From an uncultured Nocardioides sp. (GTDB lineage: Bacteria > Actinomycetota > Actinomycetes > Propionibacteriales > Nocardioidaceae): DNA of 64,000 bases. The stretch lies in NCBI RefSeq assembly GCF_947489365.1, contig NZ_CANLDB010000003.1, positions 186,001-250,000 on the forward strand, written 5' to 3'. How positions within the stretch are numbered: the first letter of the stretch is position 1; the number at the start of each line of letters is the position of its first letter. A model generated the notes under the pieces. It was not told the origin of the DNA. It saw only the letters and a list, made by a program, of their open reading frames with translations, and ran no database searches. Both the position numbers and the translations under genes were made by a program. Positions 1-8,291 of the stretch are shown in pieces.

Positions 1-718
1 CCTGCTCGGCCAGGCCCGCGTGCTCGGGTTCGACGCGCTGAACGTCACCCACCCGTGCAAGCAGCTCGTGGTCGACCACCTCGACGAGCTGTCCCCGGCC
101 GCCGCGGCCCTCGGCGCGGTCAACACCGTGCTCCTCCGGGCGGACGGCACGACCATCGGCCACAACACCGACACCACCGGCTTCGAGACCGCCGTCGCCA
201 CCGGCCTGCCGGGCGCGGACACGTCCTCGGTCGTGATGCTCGGGGCGGGCGGGGCGGGGGCCGCCGTCGGCGCCGCCCTGACCCGGCTCGGCACCGAGCA
301 CCTGGTGGTCGTCGACACCGACGTCGACCGGGCCACCCGCCTGGCCGCCGACCTCGCGGAGGGCTCCGGCACCACAGGTGTCCGCGTCGAGGCCGCCGAT
401 CCCGACAAGCTGTCCGCCCTGCTGCCCGGGGCCACCGGCCTCGTGCACTGCACCCCGACCGGGATGGCCGACCACCCCGGTCTCCCGCTGGACGCCACCC
501 TGCTCCACCCCGGCCTCTGGGTGGCCGACATCGTCTACCGGCCCCTCGAGACCGCGTTGCTGACCGCGGCGCGCGAGGCCGGCTGCCGCACCCTCGACGG
601 CGGCCACATGGCCGTCCACCAGGCCGTCGACGCCCTCCGGCTCATCACCGGCCTCGAGCCCGACGCGGACCGCATGTCCGCCCACCTGCGAGACCTCGTC
701 GCCCCCGACGCGGCCTGA
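1..718 (+). CDS. Shikimate/quinate dehydrogenase, AroE/QsuD-like (5' truncated)
   Basis: Oxidises shikimate or quinate to the 3-dehydro acid in the cytoplasm. The reading frame is open from base 2, so the N-terminus lies outside the window; the GTG at base 20 is internal. Visible are the substrate-binding LNVTHPCKQ with the conserved Lys, the NTDTTGF motif with the catalytic Asp, the nucleotide-binding loop GAGGAG, and the C-terminal GGHMAVHQAVDA motif. The second Rossmann strand ends VVDTDVDRA; an acidic residue there usually means NAD rather than NADP, as in the catabolic quinate/shikimate dehydrogenases of corynebacteria. With an MHS permease 22 bp downstream and a pca cluster nearby, I infer a role in feeding shikimate or quinate into protocatechuate rather than in biosynthesis. 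A biosynthetic AroE is the alternative. Confidence 0.85.
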   Translation, partial: LLGQARVLGFDALNVTHPCKQLVVDHLDELSPAAAALGAVNTVLLRADGTTIGHNTDTTGFETAVATGLPGADTSSVVMLGAGGAGAAVGAALTRLGTEHLVVVDTDVDRATRLAADLAEGSGTTGVRVEAADPDKLSALLPGATGLVHCTPTGMADHPGLPLDATLLHPGLWVADIVYRPLETALLTAAREAGCRTLDGGHMAVHQAVDALRLITGLEPDADRMSAHLRDLVAPDAA

Positions 719-740
719 CCCACCCACCCAGGAGCAGAGC

Positions 741-2099
741 ATGACCACAGCGACACCCACGCCCGCCCCCGGCGCGGCGGACGACCCGGCCACCGCGGTC
801 AAGACCCCCAAGAAGGCCGCCGCGGCGAGCTTCATGGGCAGTGCCGTCGAGTACTACGACTTCTTCATCTTCGGCTCCGCGGCCGCGCTGATCTTCCCGA
901 CGGTGTTCTTCCCGTCCGACAACGACGCCGCGCTGGTGATGAGCTTCGCGACCTTCGGGTTCGCCTACGTCGCCCGCCCCTTCGGCGCCGTCATCCTGGG
1001 CCACTTCGGTGACCGGGTCGGCCGCCAGAAGGTCCTGATGTTCACCCTGGTCCTGATGGGGATCTCGACCTTCATCATCGGTTGCCTGCCCGGCTACGAG
1101 ACCATCGGCTGGGCCGCGCCCGCGCTGCTCGTGTTCTGCCGGCTGCTGCAGGGCCTGTCCGCCGCGGGCGAGCAGGCCGGGGCGTCGTCCCTCACCCTGG
1201 AGCACGCGCCGGACGACCGGCGCTCCTTCTTCACGTCCTGGACGCTGACCGGCACCCAGGGCGGCCAGATCCTCGCCGCCCTGATCTTCATCCCGATCGT
1301 GGCGCTGCCCGACGACATCCTCTACAGCTGGGGCTGGCGCGTGCCGTTCTGGCTCTCCGCGATCGTCGTCGTGGTCGCCTACTTCATCCGCCGCACCCTC
1401 ACCGAGCCGCCGGAGTTCGCCGAGGCCAAGGCCTCCGGTGCCGTCTCCAAGCTGCCGTTCCTCGACCTCATGCGCGACCACGGCTGGGACGTCGCCCGCG
1501 TCGTCTGCTGCGCCTTCATCGCCGCCGTCTCCACCGTGTTCGGCAACCTCGCCCTCGCGTACGGCGCCGAGGTCGGCCTCGCCGACTCCGTCACCCTGTG
1601 GCTGGTCGTCGTCGCCAACGTGGTCGCGCTCTTCACCCAGCCGTTCTTCGGCCGCCTGTCGGACCGCATCGGCCGCAAGCCCGTCTTCATCTGGGGCGCG
1701 GTGTCCAGCGCGGTGATGATGCCCTTCTACATGCGCTCGATGTCCGGTGACTCCGAGCTGCTGGTCTTCGTCCTCGGCGTCGCGACGTTCTCCTTCGGGT
1801 ACGCCGCCGCGAACGCCACCTGGCCGTCGTTCTACGGCGAGATGTTCTCCCAGAAGGTCCGCTTCTCCGGCATGGCGATCGGCACCCAGCTCGGGTTCCT
1901 CATGGCCGGCTTCGCGCCGACCATCGTCACCGCTCTCGGCGGCGTCCAGGAGGGTGGCTGGGTCGTCATCTCGGCCTTCACCGCGACCATCTGCGCCATC
2001 GCCACCATCGCGGCCCTCACCGCCAAGGAGACCCGCGCCGTGCCCACCGCCGAGCTCGGCCTCCGTCGTACGGACGACCGCAAGCCCGTCGCGGCCTGA
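741..2099 (+). CDS. MHS-family MFS metabolite:H+ symporter (shikimate-permease-like)
   Basis: Inner-membrane proton symporter of 452 residues, normal length for the metabolite:H+ symporter branch of MFS. About 12 hydrophobic segments follow a polar N-terminus. The signature SAVEYYDFFIFGSAAAL in TM1 and the loop 2-3 motif GHFGDRVGRQKVL are typical of ShiA/ProP-type transporters. A second loop motif, GRLSDRIGRKPV, lies between TM8 and TM9. ATG at 741 is preceded by AGGAGC. It follows the shikimate/quinate dehydrogenase by 22 bp on the same strand, so shikimate or quinate is the likely substrate. That is inferred from context; this family also carries alpha-ketoglutarate, proline and other organic acids. 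Confidence 0.85.
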   Translation: MTTATPTPAPGAADDPATAVKTPKKAAAASFMGSAVEYYDFFIFGSAAALIFPTVFFPSDNDAALVMSFATFGFAYVARPFGAVILGHFGDRVGRQKVLMFTLVLMGISTFIIGCLPGYETIGWAAPALLVFCRLLQGLSAAGEQAGASSLTLEHAPDDRRSFFTSWTLTGTQGGQILAALIFIPIVALPDDILYSWGWRVPFWLSAIVVVVAYFIRRTLTEPPEFAEAKASGAVSKLPFLDLMRDHGWDVARVVCCAFIAAVSTVFGNLALAYGAEVGLADSVTLWLVVVANVVALFTQPFFGRLSDRIGRKPVFIWGAVSSAVMMPFYMRSMSGDSELLVFVLGVATFSFGYAAANATWPSFYGEMFSQKVRFSGMAIGTQLGFLMAGFAPTIVTALGGVQEGGWVVISAFTATICAIATIAALTAKETRAVPTAELGLRRTDDRKPVAA

Positions 2100-2115
2100 T
2101 CCCGACCCACCACCG

Positions 2116-2148
2116 CCGCCCCGGGACCGCACCGCGGTCTCGGGGCGG
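2116..2148 (+). terminator. GC-rich stem-loop terminator after the MHS gene
   Basis: A 15-bp stem (2116-2130 with 2134-2148, one mismatch) closes on a 3-nt ACC loop 17 bp after the stop codon. There is no U-tract, as is common for actinobacterial terminators. Confidence 0.7.
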
Positions 2149-2194
2149 TGTCGTGCCCGGACCCGTGCCCGGACCGTTGCTCGGGCCGATGTCG

Positions 2195-2278
2195 CTCACC
2201 ACGCTAGGTAGGCGAGCCGTCGCTCAGCGCGCTGAGCCCACCGCGCCAGGCTGGGACTCGCCCACCTAGCGTGGTGAG
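2195..2278. repeat. 22-bp inverted repeat around a 16-bp palindrome in a convergent gap
   Basis: Arms 2195-2216 and 2257-2278 (CTCACCACGCTAGG...) are reverse complements with one mismatch. Between them lies a perfect 16-bp palindrome, GCTCAGCGCGCTGAGC, at 2222-2237. The element sits between the converging MHS gene and IclR gene, separate from the terminator at 2116-2148. It may be a second bidirectional terminator or a small repeat element. Confidence 0.6.
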
Positions 2279-2337
2279 CCGCGCGGCGCGGCGCGTCCGT
2301 CGTCCGCAGCCCGGCGTGACCGACCGGACCCACCGGG

Positions 2338-3093
2338 CTACCGCCCCAGCGACCGCCCGATCCCGCGGGCGGCGACCTGGAGGCCGGCGAGCAGGCGGGT
2401 CCGGTCGCGGCGGAGGTCGGCGACCACCACGCCGAGAGCGGCGACGACGGTGTCGCCCCGGCGGACGGGGACGGCGATGGAGCAGGCGCCGAGGCTCATC
2501 TCCTCGGCGGTGGTGGCGACGTCGTCGCGACGTACCGCCTCGAGCTGGCGCCGCAGCGTCCCCGGCTGCGTGACCGTGTACGGCGTCATCGCCCGCAGGT
2601 CGCCCAGGACGGCGAGCTGGACCTCGCGCGGGGCGTGGGCGAGGAGGACCTTGCCGACGCCGGTGGCGTGCAGGGGCAGGCGGGACCCGACGGTGCTCAC
2701 GACCGGCACCGAGGAGTGGCCGCGGAGCCGGTCGAGGTAGAGGCACTCGACGCCCTCCCGGACGGCGAGGTGGACGGTGGCACGGGTGGCGCCGTACAGG
2801 TCGTGCAGGAACGGCGAGGCCTGCTCGACCAGCCCGGCCTGGACCGGGGCGAGCAGGCCGATGTCCCACAGCCGTCGCCCGACGACGTACGACCCGTCCC
2901 CCGACCGGGCGAGCGCACCCCAGTCGACGAGCTCACCGATCAGGCGGTGCGCGGTCGACCGGGGGATGCCGGCCCGGTCCGCGAGCTCGGTGAGCGTCAG
3001 CCGGCGGTGCTCCTCGTCGAAGGCACCGAGCAGCGCCAGCGACCGACTGGTGACGGACTCGCCCGCGCTCGACCCCCCGGCCACACCCGCCAC
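2338..3093 (-). CDS. IclR-family transcriptional regulator (PcaR/PcaU-like)
   Basis: Cytoplasmic DNA-binding regulator of 251 residues. The N-terminal winged HTH (residues about 15-75) contains LTLTELADRAGIPRSTAHRLIGEL. The C-terminal IclR effector domain (about 80-250) ends with the characteristic segment EEMSLGACSIAVPVRRGDTVVAALGV. It is co-directional with the AAHS transporter just upstream (6-bp gap), so both are probably transcribed from the divergent promoter facing pcaH. In this family the regulator next to pca genes typically senses protocatechuate or beta-ketoadipate and often activates. A matching palindrome stands at 4438-4456. The exact effector cannot be read from sequence. Confidence 0.88.
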   Translation of the reverse strand: MAGVAGGSSAGESVTSRSLALLGAFDEEHRRLTLTELADRAGIPRSTAHRLIGELVDWGALARSGDGSYVVGRRLWDIGLLAPVQAGLVEQASPFLHDLYGATRATVHLAVREGVECLYLDRLRGHSSVPVVSTVGSRLPLHATGVGKVLLAHAPREVQLAVLGDLRAMTPYTVTQPGTLRRQLEAVRRDDVATTAEEMSLGACSIAVPVRRGDTVVAALGVVVADLRRDRTRLLAGLQVAARGIGRSLGR

Positions 3094-3099
3094 GCGGCC

Positions 3100-4374
3100 T
3101 CAGCCCACCCGGGCCGGGTCCTGCGCACGGGCGGCGGGGCCGTGCGCGGGGACGGCGGCGAGCGCCACCACCGCGAGCACCGCGGCCAGCGCGAAGATGT
3201 AGAAGCCCCAGGGGTAGGCGAGCTCGGCCGCCACCAGCGCGCCGCCGAGCGAGGGCCCGACGATCGCGCCGACCCGGCCGACACCGGCGGCGAGGCCGAG
3301 GGCGGTGCCGCGGATCTCCGGCGGGTAGAGGTGGCCGACGAACGCGTAGACCAGCACCTGGGCGCTGAAGACGAAGACGCCGGCGAGGGTGACGGCGGCG
3401 TACACGAGGATCGTGCTCTCGATCCGGATCGAGAGTGCGGCGAGGAAGACCGCGGCGATGCCGAACCAGGCCAGGACGACGGGCTTGGTGCCGCGGGCGT
3501 CGGCGACGCTCCCGGCGACCATCAGCCCGATGACGGCACCCACGTTGAGCGCGAGGAGGAGGCCGACGCCGGCGCTGATGGAGTAGTCGGCCGCCTCCAT
3601 GATCGTCGGCAGCCACGTGTTGAGGCCGTAGACCAGCAGCAGCCCCATGAACGACGCCACCCACAGCCCCAGCGAGATCCGCAGGTAGCCGCCCTTCAGG
3701 ACGGCGCTCGAGCGGACGGGCGCCGCGGTCGTCGCGGTGACCCCGCCCGCGGCGGCGCGGGCCTCGCGGGCCGCGAGGAAGGCCTCCGACTCCGGCAGCT
3801 TCCACGCCATCAGCGGGACGACGACCAGCCCGGCGACGCCGCCGACGACGAACATCGCCTCCCAGCCGAAGCGGTCGACGAGCAGCAGCGCCAGCAGCGC
3901 GGTCAGGACGGCGCCGACGTGGTAGCCGGTCATCATGCGCGTCACCGCCGACCCGCGGCGGCCCTCCCGGGCGTGCTCGGACATGTAGGCCAGCGCCGTG
4001 GGCAGGCACGCGCCGAGGCCGAGTCCGGCGAGGAAGCGCAGGGTGGTGAAGACGGTCGGGCTCGGCGCGACCGCGATCAGCAGCGTCGTCACCGAGAACC
4101 ACGTGATGCAGGCGATGAGCGTACGACGACGGCCGAAGCGGTCGGTGAGGGGTCCGATCGCGACGGCACCCAGGCCGACGCCGACGAGCCCGAGGGTCGC
4201 GGCGAGGGTCACCGACGACTCGGTGAAGCCGAGGGCGCCGGTCGACAGCAGGGTCGGGATCACGGCGCCGAGGACGACCAGGTCGAAGCCGTCGAGCGCG
4301 ACGGCCACCCAGCACAGGACGACGGGCCAGGCCCCCGCGGACGAGCGGGCGGGCGCGGACGGGTGGGCAGACAT
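3100..4374 (-). CDS. pcaK: AAHS-family MFS aromatic acid transporter (PcaK-like)
   Basis: Proton symporter for aromatic acids such as 4-hydroxybenzoate or protocatechuate; 424 residues with about 12 membrane segments. TM1 carries the family motif WVAVALDGFDLVVLG, where the DGxD acidic residues are needed for transport in PcaK. The loop 2-3 motif is GPLTDRFGRRRTL. The frame extends to 4458, but the ATG at 4374 (MSAHPSAPARSS) has a GGAGG ribosome site 5-6 nt upstream, so I start there. It diverges from pcaH across about 125 bp that hold the IclR-type palindrome, and it is followed at once by the IclR gene. Substrate assignment is from family and context. Confidence 0.87.
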   Translation of the reverse strand: MSAHPSAPARSSAGAWPVVLCWVAVALDGFDLVVLGAVIPTLLSTGALGFTESSVTLAATLGLVGVGLGAVAIGPLTDRFGRRRTLIACITWFSVTTLLIAVAPSPTVFTTLRFLAGLGLGACLPTALAYMSEHAREGRRGSAVTRMMTGYHVGAVLTALLALLLVDRFGWEAMFVVGGVAGLVVVPLMAWKLPESEAFLAAREARAAAGGVTATTAAPVRSSAVLKGGYLRISLGLWVASFMGLLLVYGLNTWLPTIMEAADYSISAGVGLLLALNVGAVIGLMVAGSVADARGTKPVVLAWFGIAAVFLAALSIRIESTILVYAAVTLAGVFVFSAQVLVYAFVGHLYPPEIRGTALGLAAGVGRVGAIVGPSLGGALVAAELAYPWGFYIFALAAVLAVVALAAVPAHGPAARAQDPARVG

Positions 4375-4437
4375 GGGACCTCCATCGCAGTACGTGCCTC
4401 CACGGTGGCGTCCGTCACAGCTCCCCGTCGCCCGCGC

Positions 4438-4456
4438 GCTTCCGCTCAGCGGAAGC
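4438..4456. promoter_or_regulatory. Putative IclR operator between transporter and pca operon
   Basis: Perfect inverted repeat GCTTCCGC-TCA-GCGGAAGC (8-bp arms, 3-nt spacer). It lies at about -61 to -43 relative to the proposed leaderless start of pcaH at 4499, a position suited to an activator. The adjacent IclR gene is the obvious candidate protein; binding is inferred. Confidence 0.6.
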
Positions 4457-4486
4457 ATGGCGCATCCCGGCCGTGCGGGCCACCGC

Positions 4487-4492
4487 TACGGT
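4487..4492 (+). promoter_or_regulatory. -10 box TACGGT of the pca operon (leaderless)
   Basis: TACGGT is followed by exactly 6 nt and then the pcaH GTG, which has no Shine-Dalgarno sequence. This is the layout of a leaderless actinobacterial transcript. No good -35 hexamer is visible, consistent with activator dependence. Confidence 0.5.
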
Positions 4493-4498
4493 CGCGGC

Positions 4499-5272
4499 GT
4501 GACCAGGACCACTGCACTGCCCGCCCACAGCCAGGCGGAGATCAGCACCGAGATCGACGCCCTGGCTGCCGAGGGTGCCGCCGACGGCCACCGCGGGCCC
4601 CAGCCCCGCCTGGACTACGCGCCGTACCGCTCCTCGCTGCTGCGCCACCCCACGAAGGCGCCCCAGCAGGTCGACCCGGAGGGCATCGAGCTCTGGGCGC
4701 CGTGCTTCGGCGAGCGCGACGTCCACGCCCTCGAGTCCGACCTCACGATCCAGCACGCGGGCGAGCCCGTCGGCGAGCGGATGGTCGTCACCGGTCGCGT
4801 GCTCGACGGCGCCGGCCGGCCCGTACGACGTCAGCTCGTGGAGGTCTGGCAGGCCAACGCGGGCGGCCGCTACGTCCACCAGCGCGACCAGCACCCCGCC
4901 GCGCTCGACCCGAACTTCACCGGGATGGGCCGCTGCCTCACCGACGACGACGGCTGGTACCGGTTCACCACCATCAAGCCCGGGCCCTACCCCTGGAAGA
5001 ACCACCGCAACGCCTGGCGCCCCGCGCACATCCACTTCTCGCTTTTCGGGACCGAGTTCACCCAGCGGACGATCACGCAGATGTACTTCCCGGGCGACCA
5101 GCTCGTCGGCCTCGACCCGATCATCTCGTCGATCACCGACCCGGCCGCGCGGGAGCTGCTCGTCGCCGACTACGACCACGACGTGACCACCCACGAGTGG
5201 GCCACCGGCTACCGGTGGGACATCGTGCTCACCGGCACCCACCGCACCCCGACCGAGGAGGAGGGCGCATGA
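4499..5272 (+). CDS. pcaH: Protocatechuate 3,4-dioxygenase beta subunit
   Basis: Intradiol ring-cleaving, non-haem Fe(III) enzyme. With PcaG it converts protocatechuate to 3-carboxy-cis,cis-muconate. The 257-residue protein shows all four iron ligands with the family spacing: Tyr125 (GGRYVHQ), Tyr164 (GPYPWKN), His177 and His179 (RPAHIHFS). The frame is open well upstream, but homologous sequence starts around residue 40, and GTG 4499 follows a leaderless -10 box, so I chose it. It is the first gene of pcaHGBLIJ and overlaps pcaG by 4 nt (ATGA). The N-terminal 40 residues are the least certain part. Confidence 0.95.
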   Translation: MTRTTALPAHSQAEISTEIDALAAEGAADGHRGPQPRLDYAPYRSSLLRHPTKAPQQVDPEGIELWAPCFGERDVHALESDLTIQHAGEPVGERMVVTGRVLDGAGRPVRRQLVEVWQANAGGRYVHQRDQHPAALDPNFTGMGRCLTDDDGWYRFTTIKPGPYPWKNHRNAWRPAHIHFSLFGTEFTQRTITQMYFPGDQLVGLDPIISSITDPAARELLVADYDHDVTTHEWATGYRWDIVLTGTHRTPTEEEGA

Positions 5273-5850
5273 GCGGAGTCCGCACCGAGGGGGACCTGGC
5301 CCCCACTCCCGGCCAGACCGTCGGCCCGTTCTACGGCTACGCGCTGCCCTTCGACGGGGACTCCGAGCTCGTGCCGCCCGGCCGCGAGGACGCCGTCCGC
5401 CTGCACGGGGTCGTCACCGACGGCGCGGGGGCGCCGGTCCCCGACGCCCTGCTCGAGATCTGGCAGGCGGACGCCGACGGTGCCGTGGTCCGGCGCCCGG
5501 GCTCGCTGCACCGTGACGGGTGGACCTTCACCGGCTGGGGCCGCTGCGCGACCCGCGACGACGGCAGCTTCTCCTTCACCACGGTCCGCCCCGGCCGCCA
5601 CGACCCGGACCGGGCGCCGTACGTCGCGGTGACGGTGTTCGCCCGCGGCCTGCTGGACCGTCTGCTGACCCGGGCCTACCTGCCCGCCGGCGAGATCGAG
5701 GCGGAGGAGCTGCTCACCTCGGACCCGCTGCTCGCCTCCCTGCCCGCCGAGCGGGCGCGGACGCTGCTGGCGACCCCGGAGCCGACCGGCCACCGCTTCG
5801 ACGTCCGCCTGCAGGGCGAGGGCGAGACCGTCTTCCTGCGGCACGCGTGA
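5269..5850 (+). CDS. pcaG: Protocatechuate 3,4-dioxygenase alpha subunit
   Basis: Partner of PcaH in the iron dioxygenase; 193 residues, normal for the alpha chain. It begins with the conserved TPGQTVGPFYGYALPF segment, which helps form the substrate pocket, followed by the intradiol beta-sandwich (LHGVVTDGAGAPVPDALLEIWQAD). It lacks the Tyr/His iron ligand set of the beta chain, as expected for alpha. The ATG overlaps the pcaH stop (ATGA) and its own stop overlaps the pcaB GTG, so translational coupling is likely. Confidence 0.93.
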   Translation: MSGVRTEGDLAPTPGQTVGPFYGYALPFDGDSELVPPGREDAVRLHGVVTDGAGAPVPDALLEIWQADADGAVVRRPGSLHRDGWTFTGWGRCATRDDGSFSFTTVRPGRHDPDRAPYVAVTVFARGLLDRLLTRAYLPAGEIEAEELLTSDPLLASLPAERARTLLATPEPTGHRFDVRLQGEGETVFLRHA

Positions 5851-7094
5851 GCGGCCTGCTCTGGCCCGGTGACGAGCGGGCGGACGGCGTCGCCGACGAC
5901 ACCGCCGTCCTGCGCGGCATGCTCGCCGTCGAGGACGCCTGGCTCGGCGCGCTCGTCGCCGCCGGGGTCGCACCCGCCGACGCGGCCGCGGACCTCCGGG
6001 GTCTCGTCACCCCCGACGACCTGCCCGCGCTGGCCGCCGGCAGCGAGGCCGGTGGCAACCCGGTCCTCGGTCTCGTCGCGCTGCTGCGCGAGCGCACCAG
6101 CGGTGCCACCTCGACCTGGATCCACCGCGGCCTGACCAGCCAGGACGTCGTCGACACCGGGCTGCTGCTCGCCGTCCGGGACGCCCTCGGCGAGGTCGTG
6201 GGCGCCCAGCGCACCCAGCTCGGCCTGCTCCGTGACCTGGCCCGGGAGCACCGGGACACCCCGACGGTCGCCCGCACCCTCACCCAGCACGCCGTGCCCA
6301 CGACCTTCGGCCTGAAGGTCGCCGGGTGGGCGTCGGGGGTGCTCGGCGCGGCCACCGGCCTCGCCGTGGTCGGGGCCTCGCTGCCCGTCCAGGTCGGCGG
6401 CGCCGGCGGCACCCTGTCCGCCGCGGTCGAGCTCACCGGCTCGCCCGCCGCCGCACTCGACCTGCTCGTCGACGTCGCCGGCCACCTCGGCCTCGTCGCC
6501 GCGCGCCCCTGGCACACCACCCGGCAGCCCGTCGTCGCGGTCGGCGACGCCCTCGTCACCTGCACCGACGCGTGGGGTCACCTCGCGGCCGACGTCCTGG
6601 TGATGACCCGCTCGGAGGTCCGCGAGGTCGCGGAGGGCGGCGGCGCCCCGGGATCAGGGGGGTCCTCGACCATGCCGCACAAGCAGAACCCCGTCCTCGC
6701 CGTCCTGCTCCGGCGCGCGGCGCTCGCCGCCCCCGCGCTCGCCTCGACGCTCCACGTGGCCTCCGCGACCGCGGTCGACGAGCGCTCCGACGGGGCGTGG
6801 CACGCCGAGTGGGAGACCCTGACGCTGCTCGCCCGCCGGACCGTCGTCGCCGCTGGCCAGGCCACCGACCTCCTCGCCGGCCTCCGGGTGGACGCCGACC
6901 GCATGGCCGCCACGCTCGCCGCCGCCGACGGCGTCCGCTCCGAGCAGGAGGCCATGGCCCGCCTCGCCGGCCACGAGCCCGCCGACGGACCCGACCCCGC
7001 CTACCTCGGCGCCGCCGGTGACCTCGTCGACGTCGCCCTCGCCGAGGTCGACGCCTTCCTCGCCGCCCCGCACCCCCCGGAGGACAGCCCGTGA
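5847..7094 (+). CDS. pcaB: 3-carboxy-cis,cis-muconate cycloisomerase
   Basis: Converts 3-carboxy-cis,cis-muconate to 4-carboxymuconolactone. It belongs to the fumarase/aspartase/adenylosuccinate lyase superfamily, with the signature loop GGSSTMPHKQNPV at about residues 270-282 and the earlier conserved STWIHRGLTSQDVVDTGL. Length 415 residues is slightly shorter than the usual 440-450. GTG 5847 overlaps the pcaG stop (GTGA); no better start exists downstream and the protein begins SGLLWPGD as relatives do. The stop overlaps the GTG of pcaL in the same way, so the operon is tightly coupled. Confidence 0.93.
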   Translation: MSGLLWPGDERADGVADDTAVLRGMLAVEDAWLGALVAAGVAPADAAADLRGLVTPDDLPALAAGSEAGGNPVLGLVALLRERTSGATSTWIHRGLTSQDVVDTGLLLAVRDALGEVVGAQRTQLGLLRDLAREHRDTPTVARTLTQHAVPTTFGLKVAGWASGVLGAATGLAVVGASLPVQVGGAGGTLSAAVELTGSPAAALDLLVDVAGHLGLVAARPWHTTRQPVVAVGDALVTCTDAWGHLAADVLVMTRSEVREVAEGGGAPGSGGSSTMPHKQNPVLAVLLRRAALAAPALASTLHVASATAVDERSDGAWHAEWETLTLLARRTVVAAGQATDLLAGLRVDADRMAATLAAADGVRSEQEAMARLAGHEPADGPDPAYLGAAGDLVDVALAEVDAFLAAPHPPEDSP

Positions 7095-8290
7095 CCACCC
7101 CTCCCGTCGCCCTCACGGACCTGGGCGGACCACCCGACGCGCCGCTGCTCGTCCTCGGCCCCTCGCTGGGGACCGGGTGCGTGCCGCTGTGGAGCGCCAC
7201 CCTGCCCCGGCTGCGGGCGGCGTACCGCGTCGTCGCCTGGGACCTCCCCGGCCACGGGGGCAACGCCGCGGTCGGCGAGCCGTTCACGGTCGCCGACCTC
7301 GCCGCCTCCGTCCTCGCCGCCGTCGAGGAGCACGCGCCCGGCGAGACCTTCGTGTACGCCGGCGTCTCGGTCGGCGGCGCCACCGGCCAGCAGCTCGCGC
7401 TCGACGCCCCCGACCGGGTCGACGCGGTCGCGGTCCTGGCGTCCGCCCCCCGGATCGGCGAGCCCGCGATGTGGGCCGAGCGCGCCGCGCTGGTCCGCGC
7501 CGAGGGCACCGCCGCGGTGCTGGACGGCTCCCGGCAGCGGTGGTTCGCGCCCGGGTTCGCCGACGCCCACCCGGAGGTCGCCGTCCCCCTGCTGCAGTCC
7601 CTGGCCCGGCTCGACGCCGAGGGCTACGCGCAGACCTGCGAGGCGCTCGGCTCCTTCGACGTCCGCGACCGCCTCGGCGGGCTCGCCGTCCCGGTGCTCG
7701 AGCTGCTCGGCGCCGCCGACCCCGTCTGCCCGCCCGACGGCCCGACGCCGATCGCCGGCCCCACCGGTGCCGTGCCCGACGGCCGGCGCGTCGTCCTCGA
7801 CGGCGTCGCCCACCTGCCGCCCGCCGAGGCGCCGGACGCCGTCGTCGAGGCGCTGCTGGGCTTCCTCGGTCGGGACGGCGTCACCGCGCTGACCCCGGGG
7901 GCGACCGCCACCGAGGTCCAGGACGCCGGGATGGTCGTGCGGCGCGCCGTCCTCGGTGCCGCCCACGTCGACCGCGCCGCCGCCGCGGCCGCGGAGGCGG
8001 GGGGCATGAGCGAGGAGTTCCAGCGCTTCATCACCGCCTACGCCTGGGGAGGCATCTGGACCCGCCCGGGCCTGGACCGCCGCACCCGCTCCTTCATCAC
8101 CCTCACCGCGCTGATGGCGCGCGGGCACGACGAGGAGTTCGTCATGCACGTCCGTGCCGCTCGCACCAACGGCCTCAGCGAGGCCGAGATCGGCGAGCTC
8201 GTGCTGCAGTGCGCGATCTACCTCGGTGTGCCCGACGCCAACCACGCGCTCCGGCTGGTCCGCAGCGCGCTCGCGGAAGGAGAGGCCTGA
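7091..8290 (+). CDS. pcaL: Fused beta-ketoadipate enol-lactone hydrolase / 4-carboxymuconolactone decarboxylase
   Basis: Bifunctional enzyme for two consecutive pathway steps. Residues about 1-262 are an alpha/beta hydrolase (PcaD) with nucleophile elbow GVSVGG (Ser93), an acid in LGAADPVC and a late His in DGVAHLPP. Residues about 270-399 are a carboxymuconolactone decarboxylase domain (PcaC), including GGIWTRPGLDRRTRSFITL, the His of EEFVMHVRAA and the conserved GLSEAEIGELVLQCAIYLG. The fusion is typical of Actinobacteria such as Rhodococcus and Streptomyces; in Pseudomonas the two are separate genes. The GTG overlaps the pcaB stop (GTGA). Confidence 0.95.
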   Translation: MTTPPVALTDLGGPPDAPLLVLGPSLGTGCVPLWSATLPRLRAAYRVVAWDLPGHGGNAAVGEPFTVADLAASVLAAVEEHAPGETFVYAGVSVGGATGQQLALDAPDRVDAVAVLASAPRIGEPAMWAERAALVRAEGTAAVLDGSRQRWFAPGFADAHPEVAVPLLQSLARLDAEGYAQTCEALGSFDVRDRLGGLAVPVLELLGAADPVCPPDGPTPIAGPTGAVPDGRRVVLDGVAHLPPAEAPDAVVEALLGFLGRDGVTALTPGATATEVQDAGMVVRRAVLGAAHVDRAAAAAAEAGGMSEEFQRFITAYAWGGIWTRPGLDRRTRSFITLTALMARGHDEEFVMHVRAARTNGLSEAEIGELVLQCAIYLGVPDANHALRLVRSALAEGEA

Positions 8291-8291
8291 G

